Under the pieces are notes generated by a model that was not told where the DNA came from, did no database searches, and worked only from the letters and a program-made list of their open reading frames with translations. From Alteromonadaceae bacterium (GTDB taxonomy: Bacteria > Pseudomonadota > Gammaproteobacteria > Enterobacterales > Alteromonadaceae): DNA of 40,276 nt. This document shows positions 5,890 through 14,667 of this stretch, in pieces (the stretch's first letter is position 1; the number at the start of each line of letters is the position of its first letter). The translations under genes were made by a program, and so were the position numbers. The stretch covers positions 1-40,276 of the forward strand of contig JABSOI010000055.1 in NCBI GenBank assembly GCA_013216015.1, given 5' to 3'.

Positions 5890-7554
5890 ATGACTCACAA
5901 AATAACACGACGACAGGTAATAAAATTAGCCTCTGGAGCTATATTACTCCCTATTGCATGTAGTCATTTTCCCAATCCACAATTGATTAATCTAATGTTT
6001 TCTCATGGTGTCGCCAGCGGTGATCCCGATCAAACTAGCATAGTGATCTGGACTCGTGTGAGTAATTCAAAAATTCCAGTTAAAGTTAATTGGTTTATTT
6101 CAACCGATTCAGCGTTCAAACATATGGACTCTGAAGGGCAATACACAACAGATGATCAACGTGATTACACGGTCAAAGTTGTCGTAAAGGATCTTAAACC
6201 AGGCGAGATGTACTTTTATAAATTTGAAGTGGAAGGTGTTAGTTCTATTGTAGGTCAGACACGTACACTCCCTGTAGGGCATGTTAAAGAATTAACTTTT
6301 GCGGTTGCTACCTGCTCTAATTTTCCTTTTGGATATTTCAATACTTACGATGCTATTGCGAATGATCCCAGCATTGATCTTGTTATTCATCTTGGTGATT
6401 ACATTTACGAATATGGTGTTGATGGCTACGGTGGAGAAACAGGAAAACGGTTAGGGCGTAGTCATGAACCAAGCCATGAAATACTTAATCTGGATGACTA
6501 TCGTCAACGCCATGCCCAGTACAAAACAGATCAAGGCTCCCTTGCTATGCATGCGCGCCACCCTTTAATTGTTATTTGGGATGATCATGAAACAGCAAAT
6601 AATCCTTGGATGGGTGGAGCTAACAATCATCAAGAAAATGAAGGTAGCTGGGAAGCCAGAAGGGCCGCTTCTTTACAAGCTTATTACGAATGGATGCCAA
6701 TTCGAGATCCGGCTAACGATGACACCGGTAAAAAATATTGGCGTCATTATAAATTTGGTGATCTTGCCAGCTTAATTACCCTTGAAGGTAGACACACGGG
6801 TCGTAGTCAACAAATTAGTTATAACGAACACCTATCAAGTATTGATACAACTGACAAAGCACAAGAATTTTTACATTCAGTCGTCGGCGCACAAAACCGA
6901 AATATGCTTTCTCAAGAAATGGAGGAATTCCTAAAAAGTGAGCTTGAAGAATCCGTGCAATCAAATCGACGCTGGCGCATCATTGGTAATCAAACGGTCA
7001 TTGCGAAATCTAGTTCACCCAAATTAAACACCCAATTTTTTGATGTATTGAGAAAAGATCTTGGTACTAAGGGCATAAATATGCTGGACGAACTTACCCA
7101 TTTAGGAAAATTTGATTTACCAGCAGATTTAGATACATGGGACGGATATCCGGTTGCACGCCAACAATTTTATCAAGTAGCAAAAAATGCGGGTGTGCAT
7201 GATTTGCTTGTTTTATCAGGCGATAGCCATAGTTATTGGGCTAATCAACTTTTTGATGAGAATAAACGGTCAATGGGGCTTGAATTAGGTGCAACCGGTA
7301 TAACCTCGCCACGTTCTATAATGCAACTAGGTGAAGAGGCAATGAAACGTTATGACGAGCTTAATGTAGAACATAACCAAGAGATTGTTTGGGCTGATGG
7401 CAGACACCGAGGTTTTATCCGCTTACATATTGATCACCATGGCGGACATGCAGATTTCATTGCTATTTCTAATGTAGACTCACGTCTCTATGAAACAAAA
7501 ATTATACATTCAGTTAGTATTATTAATAATGGAAGTATGCTTAATTTTGATTAA
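5890..7554 (+). CDS. PhoD-family alkaline phosphatase/phosphodiesterase, Tat lipoprotein
   Basis: The product (554 residues, usual PhoD length) hydrolyses phosphate esters outside the cytoplasm. The N-terminus has a twin-arginine motif (ITRRQVIKLASG) followed by a lipobox-like PIAC with Cys24, suggesting Tat export and lipid anchoring. A Fn3-like N-terminal PhoD domain follows (HGVASGDPDQTSIVIWTRV), then the catalytic metallophosphatase domain with the metal-binding blocks HLGDYIYEYG (about residue 175), WDDHE (about 232) and LSGDSHSYW (about 440). The sequence is uninterrupted, so it should be functional. The stop at 7554 is followed by a REP-like repeat. Regulation by phosphate would be usual for the family, but no clear Pho box was seen. 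Confidence 0.9.
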   Translation: MTHKITRRQVIKLASGAILLPIACSHFPNPQLINLMFSHGVASGDPDQTSIVIWTRVSNSKIPVKVNWFISTDSAFKHMDSEGQYTTDDQRDYTVKVVVKDLKPGEMYFYKFEVEGVSSIVGQTRTLPVGHVKELTFAVATCSNFPFGYFNTYDAIANDPSIDLVIHLGDYIYEYGVDGYGGETGKRLGRSHEPSHEILNLDDYRQRHAQYKTDQGSLAMHARHPLIVIWDDHETANNPWMGGANNHQENEGSWEARRAASLQAYYEWMPIRDPANDDTGKKYWRHYKFGDLASLITLEGRHTGRSQQISYNEHLSSIDTTDKAQEFLHSVVGAQNRNMLSQEMEEFLKSELEESVQSNRRWRIIGNQTVIAKSSSPKLNTQFFDVLRKDLGTKGINMLDELTHLGKFDLPADLDTWDGYPVARQQFYQVAKNAGVHDLLVLSGDSHSYWANQLFDENKRSMGLELGATGITSPRSIMQLGEEAMKRYDELNVEHNQEIVWADGRHRGFIRLHIDHHGGHADFIAISNVDSRLYETKIIHSVSIINNGSMLNFD

Positions 7555-7613
7555 AGGACTTGAACTTTAAAGCCCCTTTGTCAAACAGGTATATGAGATT
7601 GTGGCGTCGAATT

Positions 7614-7678
7614 GTGGCGTCGCGTCTTGTTTCTTGCACATTTTGCAAAATTAAAGACACGACCCCAGATACAATTGC
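7614..7678. repeat. REP-like imperfect hairpin, copy 1
   Basis: GTCGCGTCTTGTTTCTTGC is followed by a partly complementary AAAGACACGACCCCAG. A related copy stands at 8341-8402 in the same orientation, so the two flank the sulfatase/flavoprotein remnants as direct repeats. Confidence 0.6.
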
Positions 7679-7716
7679 GGTGTAAATATGACCATAAACA
7701 ACTTTAGGCCAAGTAT

Positions 7717-8229
7717 ATGAAATTATTTTGGGTAGTAACTTTTCTCTTATTTTCATCATCTTCTATAGCAAGTAAAGAGCAGGCAAATAATGTATTACCA
7801 AGTAAAAAACTCAATGTGCTATTTATTGGTGCTGATGATTTGAGAATGAACATTAGCTTTTATGGAGATGAAGTAGCAATCACTCCTAATATTGATGCGC
7901 TGGCATCAGAGGGGGTTGTTTTTACTAAAGCCTATGCCCAATTTGCTAGTTGCAATGCTTCTCGTGCATCCATGCTAACTGGTATGTACCCAGATTCGAT
8001 AAAAGTGTGGCGGTTGAACAGCCATTTTAGAAAAACAGCCCCTAACGTGGTGACCCTGCCACAACATTTCAAAAATAATGGCTATCATACTGAGTCTATC
8101 GGTAAGGTTTATCATAATTATGCCAATATTAGAGACGAAAAATCTTGGTCGGTACCAGCTCGTTTAGATCAAGAATCTCACTTTGATGATTATGCACTTG
8201 AATCAAGAAGTAATCAAAATCTCCCGTGA
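7717..8229 (+). pseudogene. Sulfatase (iduronate-2-sulfatase-like) N-terminal fragment
   Basis: A signal peptide (about residues 1-19, ending SIAS) is followed by the sulfatase N-terminus: NVLFIGADDLRMN with the metal-binding DD, TPNIDALASEGVVFTKAYAQ, and CNASRASMLTG carrying the formylglycine Cys79 in a C-x-A-S-R motif. The next blocks (GMYPDSIKVWRLN, GKVYHNY) are characteristic of the iduronate-sulfatase-like subgroup. Sulfatases are about 450-550 residues; this one loses sulfatase sequence at about residue 158 and stops at 170. The catalytic domain is therefore incomplete and the protein is almost certainly inactive. The break coincides with the start of a flavoprotein fragment. Confidence 0.85.
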
Positions 8230-8338
8230 AAAGAATGATGGTTTGTTTGTATTGATGACTCAAAGTGGGGATATTTATAAATGCCGTAAACTGATTGTTG
8301 CATCAGGCTTTCGTAAATCAAACATACCAAATGTCTAG
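8192..8338 (+). pseudogene. Flavoprotein (NAD(P)-binding oxidoreductase) internal fragment
   Basis: In another frame, directly at the point where sulfatase sequence ends, the translation reads MHLNQEVIKISREKNDGLFV, then LMTQSGDIYKCRKLIVASGF and RKSNIPNV before a stop. The 'YKCRKLIVASGF---NIPNV' block is typical of thioredoxin-reductase/FMO-like flavoproteins, just after the FAD-binding region. Only 48 residues remain. It has no start or nucleotide-binding motif of its own and is a gene scrap fused to the sulfatase remnant by deletion. Confidence 0.65.
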
Positions 8339-8340
8339 AT

Positions 8341-8402
8341 TGCGGGGTCGCGTCTTGTTTTTACACTTTTTGAAAATGCACAACGCAACCCCAGATACAT
8401 TG
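8341..8402. repeat. REP-like imperfect hairpin, copy 2
   Basis: GGGGTCGCGTCTTGTTTTTA is followed by CAACGCAACCCCAGATACAT, the same design and orientation as the copy at 7614. It lies immediately after the flavoprotein fragment. Confidence 0.6.
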
Positions 8403-8451
8403 CTCTTTGCAACCAATGTGATAGCGTTGCGGGTCTGACTTTATGGGCTTG

Positions 8452-8928
8452 TTAGTTTACATTGTCTACACTTTTTTTCTTTGCAATAAATGTTTTATTG
8501 ATAATACGCCATTCGTTTTCGCGCTTATACATTACAAGGTAGTCAATGTAGTGTGTTTTTGGCGTATCAAAATCAAGCTTCACCATAGCCATTTTTTCAT
8601 CTACTATATCAACAGACAGAATGTTCGCTACCCATGTATCTTTAGTTGCTTTTTTGAAGTAGCCAGAAAATTCTTTTAACGAAACGGATTTAATGGTTTC
8701 TTTCCCTGTGTCTTTATTAACGCTGATCATTTTCACATGACCAAACTCCAAATCAAAAGCTTTTGCAAGAAGCTTTTGGTCCCCGTTTGCTGCCCCATTG
8801 AAATAGTTATAGGCCGTTTGTACAACTGCCTGGTATTCTTTACCTGATATAGATTCGGCATTACCAGGCGTTGATAAGAAAAAGGTGAAAACCGCCAGTA
8901 TCATTGAAAATAGTTTAATTTTATTCAT
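8452..8928 (-). CDS. Secreted NTF2-like (lumazine-binding/DUF4440-type) protein
   Basis: The ATG at 8928 gives a 158-residue protein with a Sec signal peptide (MNKIKLFSMILAVFTFFL ... GNA-ES), then a compact alpha+beta NTF2 fold: YNYFNGAANGDQKLLAKAFD, FSGYFKKA, and strands ending DYLVMYKRENEWRIINKTFI. Members with this layout are usually periplasmic and of unknown ligand; no catalytic residues can be assigned. A TTG at 8943 in frame lies within the adjacent MITE and is not preferred. The MITE ends nine bases upstream of the ATG, so any native promoter and ribosome-binding site have been replaced or displaced, and expression must come from inside the element or be lost. Confidence 0.75.
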   Translation of the reverse strand: MNKIKLFSMILAVFTFFLSTPGNAESISGKEYQAVVQTAYNYFNGAANGDQKLLAKAFDLEFGHVKMISVNKDTGKETIKSVSLKEFSGYFKKATKDTWVANILSVDIVDEKMAMVKLDFDTPKTHYIDYLVMYKRENEWRIINKTFIAKKKSVDNVN

Positions 8929-8936
8929 TTTATTTA

Positions 8937-9198
8937 TACCCAAGCTACTTGGAAATGCAGGTTCAGAGCTAAGCTAGGACATCAGAGCAAGGCGCAACAC
9001 GCATATAATGGTTGTTCCCTTGTAAAGTGTTGCAACGCAGCACTGGTGTTCTAGCTTAGCTCCCTTCGGGCAAGGCGATAAACGGCTATCTCCTGCGTTA
9101 TTAAATCTCAAAAGGGAAAAACCATTTATAAAATTTAATGCCTTGAATATAGCCGTTTATCGACTTGCTGAATCCTGCATTTCCAAGTAGTTTGGGTA
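8937..9198. mobile_element. 262-bp TA-flanked MITE (TACCCAAGCTACTTGGAAAT ends)
   Basis: TACCCAAGCTACTTGGAAAT at the left is inverted at the right as ATTTCCAAGTAGTTTGGGTA, with TA on each side. Internal arms also pair (AGCTAAGCTAGGACA with the inverted GTTCTAGCTTAGCT; AAACGGCTAT with ATAGCCGTTT). A lone related end occurs near 24216. No transposase is encoded. Confidence 0.75.
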
Positions 9199-9681
9199 TA
9201 TATCCCGCGAATAAGTTTAGAGTTTCATTGCTAATAAACAATGATATGGAAGCACTATTTGATACTCTAATAGTAAACAAGTAACCATTAAAATTGTTAC
9301 AATTTATGAGTATAGAGCTCTCTGATAAGTTTATGCCGTTCACAAAAGTACCCCAAACTTTGGCTAGTAAACTAACTTTTGTATAACTGAATGGCTCACT
9401 TTCTCATTTCTGATAATCACAGAGCCTCAAAAATTAATAAGTAAAATAGACGGTTATACGAGATCATGGAGTCGTGCGACCCCCTAAAGCTATAAAGATT
9501 CTACTGTGACAGGATCAAATCAATAAATAAAAAATTAATTTTTAATAAAGTATTTATAAATCAATTGCTTTTACACTTTCGATTTTTGTAGAGATAAAAC
9601 TCTCTAACAGAAAAACAAAAATGATGGCATTATTATCAGACGCAAGACCTTGATATGTCACTTTTCCATCTAAGCCATTAA
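9199..9681. other. Region without a supported gene
   Basis: An open frame on the minus strand (9343 to 9101) runs half inside the MITE and is not credible as a gene. I see AT-rich sequence and no recognisable repeat or RNA. The 3' part probably contains the eroded beginning of the phosphoesterase that follows. Confidence 0.4.
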
Positions 9682-10362
9682 AAGAACAGTTATACGACTG
9701 ATATCGTAATCAACACGGGCGACAATACAACGGATGCTCTCGAAAATGAATTTGAAGACGCTGGGAATTTGTTGAAATCAATTGATTGCCAACACATCGT
9801 TTCAATTCCCGGAAATCATGACAAACGAAATATACGAAGTGCTGACTATTTTCGTCAGTATATCGACGATATAGAAGTTATTCGCCCATTAAATCGTGAA
9901 AATTGTAGAAAGAAAAATATTTATCTTGATGGAAATACCAATGGCATAAAGGAACATTTTACTGACATCAATTTTCTTAAAAATATCACGACCAATGGTG
10001 AGTCCCTTCTGATAGTATGCCTCGACTCTAACTCACTCTATGAAGACAACGGTTTTGTAGATAAGGAGATGTTGAGAACACTCTCTCATGCAATTAGCAA
10101 AGAGAGTTACGATAGAATAATTCTTCTAAATCACCACTCCATTCTGGACACTGATTCAGATCCTCTTTTCAACTCCAGAATTGTGGTCGAGTTCGTAAGA
10201 GAGAATAATATAGAACATGTTTTCTGTGGCCATACTCATCATTTGTCAATAATGAGATCAACCGACCTGTACCACAAACACTCATTCACTCAATATAAAA
10301 ATGGATCGCTATCAAGCGGCAATACTCTCAACGACACAAATATGTTTCTGTATTATAAATAA
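9682..10362 (+). pseudogene. Calcineurin-like metallophosphoesterase, 5' end lost
   Basis: From 9682 the open frame reads TDIVINTGDNTTDALENEF, then SIPGNHDKRN, LLNHHSILDTDSD and VFCGHTHHLSIM. These are metal-binding blocks two to five of the class III/CpdA-like metallophosphoesterases (GD, GNHD, HH, GHTHH). The first block (D-x-H near the N-terminus) is absent, there is no ATG in frame after the stop at 9679, and the first possible start is a TTG at 9769 inside the fold. A full protein would be about 270 residues. Without the first aspartate/histidine pair the protein should be inactive. The 3' end looks natural. Confidence 0.75.
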
Positions 10363-11285
10363 TTTTGGCACCGAATCAATGGAAATACATATAGTTAGAG
10401 CTATTGTTGAAAATGAATGCCTGAGGTTTAAAGAAGAAATAATTACCACTTACTAGGAATTAGGGAAATGACCACTTAAACATCCTAAACGTGTAAAATT
10501 CGAGCTGGCAAATGCAAATCGTCATCTTTCGTTTTCTGAGTTGCTGTTTGTTTAGTCAGTGCATAACAGCTTATTAGTGATACCTTGCAATATACGCAAA
10601 CTTATAAGGTTCGATTAAATTAACGACCGCTCATCGTTCCTTAGGATACATTAATTTTTTCAGATGGTTACGTCAACTTAGCGCACAGTGTTAGCCTTAG
10701 AGAACTTTAATTTTTTTATCGATTTGGTGTTTAGAGTGGTGATTTTTATCATTGTTTGGATAAGAATATATATCAAGCATCCAAATATCATGAAACTAAA
10801 TTTTTCCCGTCTAGCGAGTTCTAAAATAGTTAACTAGCTTTGCACCACAAAGCTTACTGTATCAAGTTGGCTTGCAGATTAAGTTACATAAACAAAGTGC
10901 TAAGTATTTACACGTATCAAGCAACGGCCTTGGCCATTCCATTGACTTGTTATGTGTATTGTTCGACCTTTGATACACATTGTACAGCAATTGACACACA
11001 TAGGAGCAAGTGATGTTTCGATTAGCTGGTCGAATTCTATAGTAGATTTCATTAACACCAATTAATCCCAATACCCCACCTATTCTGCACCCTATAAGTG
11101 ATTAAACTCTGTAATACCAAGTTGTTAATATTAGTAGTGTGGAAAAAATTGAATAAATCAGCAATATTAATCTATCGATTATCATTACAGCATTAAAAGA
11201 GTATAGAAATTAAAAAGAAGTGAATATCTAAAATATGAGGTAAAGCATATTTTAGATATTGAGAAAAAGAAATTTACCCTACCTA
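10363..11285. other. Long stretch without a supported gene
   Basis: No frame shows a recognisable product. The longest (minus strand, 11071 to 10862) has unusual composition rich in Cys, Tyr and Asn and no family resemblance. The stretch is AT-rich and may be decayed coding sequence. Confidence 0.4.
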
Positions 11286-11442
11286 TACCCGTAATCATTC
11301 AAAATGCAGGTTTTGAAGCGTTTTAAAAGATTATCTACTACGTTGCTTTCAATCCCAATAGCCCGCTATTGCTCAATCAAGCGCCTTTTAGATAAACTTT
11401 CAAATTCACCTCAAATTCCCGCATTTTGAATGACCACGGGTA
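11286..11442 (+). mobile_element. 157-bp TA-flanked MITE, copy upstream of the M20 peptidase
   Basis: TACCCGTAATCATTCAAAAT at the left, inverted ATTTTGAATGACCACGGGTA at the right, TA on both sides. Same length and orientation as the copy at 24459 and inverted relative to 31774. It ends 76 bases before the peptidase ATG. Confidence 0.85.
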
Positions 11443-11463
11443 TATACTCATTTTTGTGGTCTT

Positions 11464-11489
11464 GGATACAGTTATTTTTTGTTGTATCC
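11464..11489. promoter_or_regulatory. Possible operator palindrome
   Basis: GGATACA and TGTATCC form an inverted repeat with a 12-base spacer between the MITE and the M20 peptidase start. It could be a regulator site or a weak hairpin; no regulator can be assigned. Confidence 0.25.
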
Positions 11490-11517
11490 TGATTGTTTTT
11501 ACTAACAGAAAATAATA

Positions 11518-12996
11518 ATGAAAACAATAATTAAAATTTTTGGCAGTATCGTTGTTGTTGTAATTGTTGTTGGCTTATACCGAGCCAATACTTTATATGT
11601 TGATACTCAATATTACCCAACTAATGACCCCCAAAAAGTCTCGGTAAATATTGATAAAGCCGTAGATACTTTTTCCAAGGCGATCAAAATTGCCACTATT
11701 TCTAAAGATTATCCTGCACCAGTAACACCTGAGCCATTCTTGGCTTTTCACCAGCACTTAGCCGACAGTTTTCCTGAAGTACACAGTTTTTCAAGCATGA
11801 AGGTTATAAATAACTACAGCCTTGTATATAAATTTCAGGGGACGGACGACAGCTTAAAACCTATTTTATATATGGGCCATATGGACGTTGTACCGGTCGA
11901 TCAAGATACGCTAGGAAAATGGACTCATGCGCCTTTTTCTGGAGCTGTTGTTGATGGAAAAATATGGGGCCGTGGTGCGATTGATGATAAATCAACGGTG
12001 ATGGCATTAATGGAGGCAATGGAATTAACATTAAAGCAAGGTATACCACCTAAACGCACCCTTTATTTTGCCTTTGGTCATGATGAGGAAATTGGCGGCA
12101 GTCAGGGCGCAAAAAAAATTGCCGAATATTTTCAACAGCAAGGGGTAAGTTTTGAGTTTGTGCTCGATGAAGGGGGGTTGATTGCTGAGGACATGATCAG
12201 CATAGTTGATCAACCACTTGCAATTATTGGTATCGCTGAAAAAGGCTTTATGAATATTCGTTTAATTGCCGAACGTCCCGGTGGTCACTCTTCTATGCCA
12301 CCTGAACATACTGGCCCAGGAGTTTTAGCACAAGCAATTGTTAAACTAGAACAAAACAAATTTCCCGCAACGGTAGAATATACCAATATCACCTTTGATG
12401 CTGTTGGCAGCCACTCCGATTTAACCACACGATTTGTGATGGCAAACCAATGGTTAACCGAACCATTGATCATTGCTCAAATGTTGAAAGAACAACGAAC
12501 CGCAGCCGGTATTCGCACCACTACGGCAGTAACAATGTTAAAGGGCAGCAGCAAATCAAACATACTACCAACTAAAGCGAGTGCCGTGGTTAATTTTAGG
12601 ATTTTACCTGGAGAGACAACTGATACTGTTTTGGCGTATGTAAAATCAATCATTAATGATGACCGGATCAGCTACGAAGTGTTTATGGCTAATAATCCGT
12701 CAAAAATATCAAGTACTGACAGTCTCGGTTATAAGTTGATTTCACAGACCATACGTGAATTTGCTAACGATGCACTGGTTGCTCCGTATTTAGTGATGGG
12801 TGGTACTGATTCGAAATATTTTTATCCATTAACCGATTCTGTGTATCGATTTTTGATGATACGAGTTAACCCGAAAACGATGAATATAATACATGGTATA
12901 GATGAACACATCAGTATTGAAAACTATGTAATGAGTATTCAGTATTTTCATGAATTATTAAGAAAGTCGGCATTTGATAACGAAGCTCCGAAATAA
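11518..12996 (+). CDS. M20 family metallopeptidase (PM20D1/carboxypeptidase-like), membrane-anchored
   Basis: The 492-residue protein has an N-terminal membrane anchor (IVVVVIVVGL, residues 11-20) and the complete M20 catalytic set: MGHMDVVP with His121 and Asp123, GRGAIDDK with the metal-bridging Asp156, GHDEEIGG with the catalytic Glu pair, a later MGGTDSKYF, and a final HGIDEHI near the C-terminus. The length and the 'FKWTHAPFSG-VVDGKIWGRGA' layout match the PM20D1/carboxypeptidase S group, which hydrolyse peptides or N-acyl amino acids. The domain should face the periplasm. The start is well placed after AACAGAAAATAAT. It has no operon partner; a MITE occupies its upstream region. Confidence 0.9.
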   Translation: MKTIIKIFGSIVVVVIVVGLYRANTLYVDTQYYPTNDPQKVSVNIDKAVDTFSKAIKIATISKDYPAPVTPEPFLAFHQHLADSFPEVHSFSSMKVINNYSLVYKFQGTDDSLKPILYMGHMDVVPVDQDTLGKWTHAPFSGAVVDGKIWGRGAIDDKSTVMALMEAMELTLKQGIPPKRTLYFAFGHDEEIGGSQGAKKIAEYFQQQGVSFEFVLDEGGLIAEDMISIVDQPLAIIGIAEKGFMNIRLIAERPGGHSSMPPEHTGPGVLAQAIVKLEQNKFPATVEYTNITFDAVGSHSDLTTRFVMANQWLTEPLIIAQMLKEQRTAAGIRTTTAVTMLKGSSKSNILPTKASAVVNFRILPGETTDTVLAYVKSIINDDRISYEVFMANNPSKISSTDSLGYKLISQTIREFANDALVAPYLVMGGTDSKYFYPLTDSVYRFLMIRVNPKTMNIIHGIDEHISIENYVMSIQYFHELLRKSAFDNEAPK

Positions 12997-13150
12997 TCTA
13001 TATTAATATTTAAAACTACTCTTCAGTTAAGTAGTCTCTGATGATTACCCTAGGGCGCATTGATCATTGGTGAAGTTTTAAGTTTAGGTGGCAATCTCAT
13101 ATAATTTACTTCGCCAAAAACAAACAAAACGAGATTGCCATCCCCGATAA

Positions 13151-13339
13151 ATGCTCACTGATGAGTTGTGGTCGAAGCCCAAAGCTATATTGCTTGAAGA
13201 TAGAGTTTGTACCAAGCCCTAACAGAAAAAAACAATGAAAGGGATCATGTACCGTCTGCGTGTTAGCTGTGCTTGGCGTGACCTACCTGACTATTTTGGT
13301 TTATGGAATACCATTTATCGCCGCTTTCTTCTTTCGTGA
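13151..13339 (+). pseudogene. IS5-family transposase N-terminal remnant
   Basis: The frame from 13151 reads MLTDELWSKPKAILLEDRVC, a TAA at 13220, then MKGIMYRLRVSCAWRDLP and FGLWNTIYRRFLLS before a stop. 'LTDE-W-K--PILLE', 'YRLR-G-PWRDLP--FG-WNT-YRRF' is the DUF4096/IS5 transposase N-terminus. It has an internal stop and is cut off after about 60 residues. GGCAATCTC at 13090 and GAGATTGCC at 13131 may be part of its end. Confidence 0.8.
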
Positions 13340-13523
13340 ACAAAACACCCAATATTCTAGTCAGGTGCGAATCTGTCAAAAACGCCATTCTAAATTGTCA
13401 TAAATTAATATTATTAGACTCCGCTAGAATGAAGGGCTTCAAGAGGGATTTTCTAGGTATAAGAAACAAAAAAACACCAATCATTACAATTGATGCTTTC
13501 TTTAATGAAATAATTTTAAATAA

Positions 13524-14168
13524 TTAAGATTGTTTCTTAAATCGGCGTGATGCTAAACCAATCACTCCTAATGCAAAAATAGCAAGTGTATATGGTTCTG
13601 GGACTTGCTCTGTATTTACTGTTGTTGCTGTTGTTGCTGTAATAGCCATACTAAAATAAGCGTCGTTGTCAAGATGCGAATCATTACCACTTCGAGACCA
13701 TATCCACTCTGCATTTGAATTAACGCCAGACCTTAAATACCATGGGCGATCGCCATTTTGACCAACAGTGCTAGCTTGTCGATAGTTATTCCAGCCAGAA
13801 GTGCTCACTTGCCAATCAGTTGCATTTGTTATTGCAGAGGCAGTTAAATTTGAAAAAAGATGATCCGTACCAGTTAAAGTAAAATCACCCAAAAAACCAG
13901 CTATAACATTATGTAGATCTCTGCCATGAATATGTAAATAATAATCAACATCAGCGACAAGAAGATAATCAAAAGCAAAAGTGGTTTCCCATTTTGTACC
14001 GCTTAATATTTCGGTCCCCGCGATACTATCATCAGTACTGATATAGACTGTAAATGCATCATCAACATTTAAATTACCCGTAAGTAGCCCTGCGTTTGCT
14101 ACATTGCCCAAAAATGTAACTGTCAACATTAAAGCAGCAAAAGCAGTCTTACAAAATTTAAATCTCAT
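13524..14168 (-). CDS. PEP-CTERM sorting domain protein
   Basis: The 214-residue precursor has a Sec signal peptide (about 26 residues, ending NVANA) and a C-terminal sorting signal: VPEP, a hydrophobic stretch (YTLAIFALGVIGLA) and a basic end SRRFKKQS. The exosortase/PEP-CTERM system would cleave it and attach or release it at the cell surface, usually with exopolysaccharide. The mature part is beta-rich with aromatic and Asn/Asp residues (DVDYYLHIHGRDLHNV); the family is otherwise unknown to me. AAGGA precedes the ATG at a good distance. No exosortase is in the window. Confidence 0.85.
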   Translation of the reverse strand: MRFKFCKTAFAALMLTVTFLGNVANAGLLTGNLNVDDAFTVYISTDDSIAGTEILSGTKWETTFAFDYLLVADVDYYLHIHGRDLHNVIAGFLGDFTLTGTDHLFSNLTASAITNATDWQVSTSGWNNYRQASTVGQNGDRPWYLRSGVNSNAEWIWSRSGNDSHLDNDAYFSMAITATTATTVNTEQVPEPYTLAIFALGVIGLASRRFKKQS

Positions 14169-14667
14169 TCAGTGTCCTTTTTAATCTTTTCCCACTTAAT
14201 TGGGTAGATAATCGTAAAGATAGTAATCTAATTACTTTAAAGCAACAACCACACCAAGATAATAATATCAAATAATTTCAATGGGATGGTGATTTACACA
14301 AGCTTTATTAAGGTCACACTGTAAAAAAACCTGACACAATGGAGCTATTCAACCAGTTGAATTGTAAACATAACATTAACAAGATGTAATTTTAATTAGT
14401 TATAGTATAAAAATTCAATTAGATGGTTGAATTTCATCTATAACTATAGATATATCATCAAAATATTCGGTTTAAACTACCTAAAACAAGTTTTTAGTAG
14501 TGTAAGTTGATTAAAACTAAGTGGCGCTAATAATTGTAGTGTTCCATATTAACATCACTACAAAGCAGAATAATCAATGGATATTCACCACCGAGCAACT
14601 GACTTGTAATCATATGGTTTTTCGTATCATCCGTTGGTATACCTCAACACAATAAGAATAGGAAATA
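14169..14667. other. Divergent intergenic region
   Basis: About 500 bases between the PEP-CTERM gene and the GntR pseudogene, very AT-rich. It must hold the PEP-CTERM promoter; no clear repeat or RNA is seen. Confidence 0.4.

Noticed and set aside
8192-8338. A sulfatase-oxidoreductase fusion protein
   Set aside because: The two parts are in different frames and each is only a fragment, so this is a deletion junction and not a fusion gene.
9101-9343. 80-residue open frame on the minus strand
   Set aside because: The second half is MITE sequence; no ribosome-binding site or family resemblance.
10862-11071. 69-residue open frame on the minus strand
   Set aside because: Composition is unlike the neighbouring proteins, it has no motif, and no supporting context.
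13303-13527. 74-residue open frame on the plus strand
   Set aside because: Its first part is the IS5 remnant in another frame, and its end overlaps the stop of the PEP-CTERM gene; no recognisable domain, though the part after 13346 might be a scrap of another gene.
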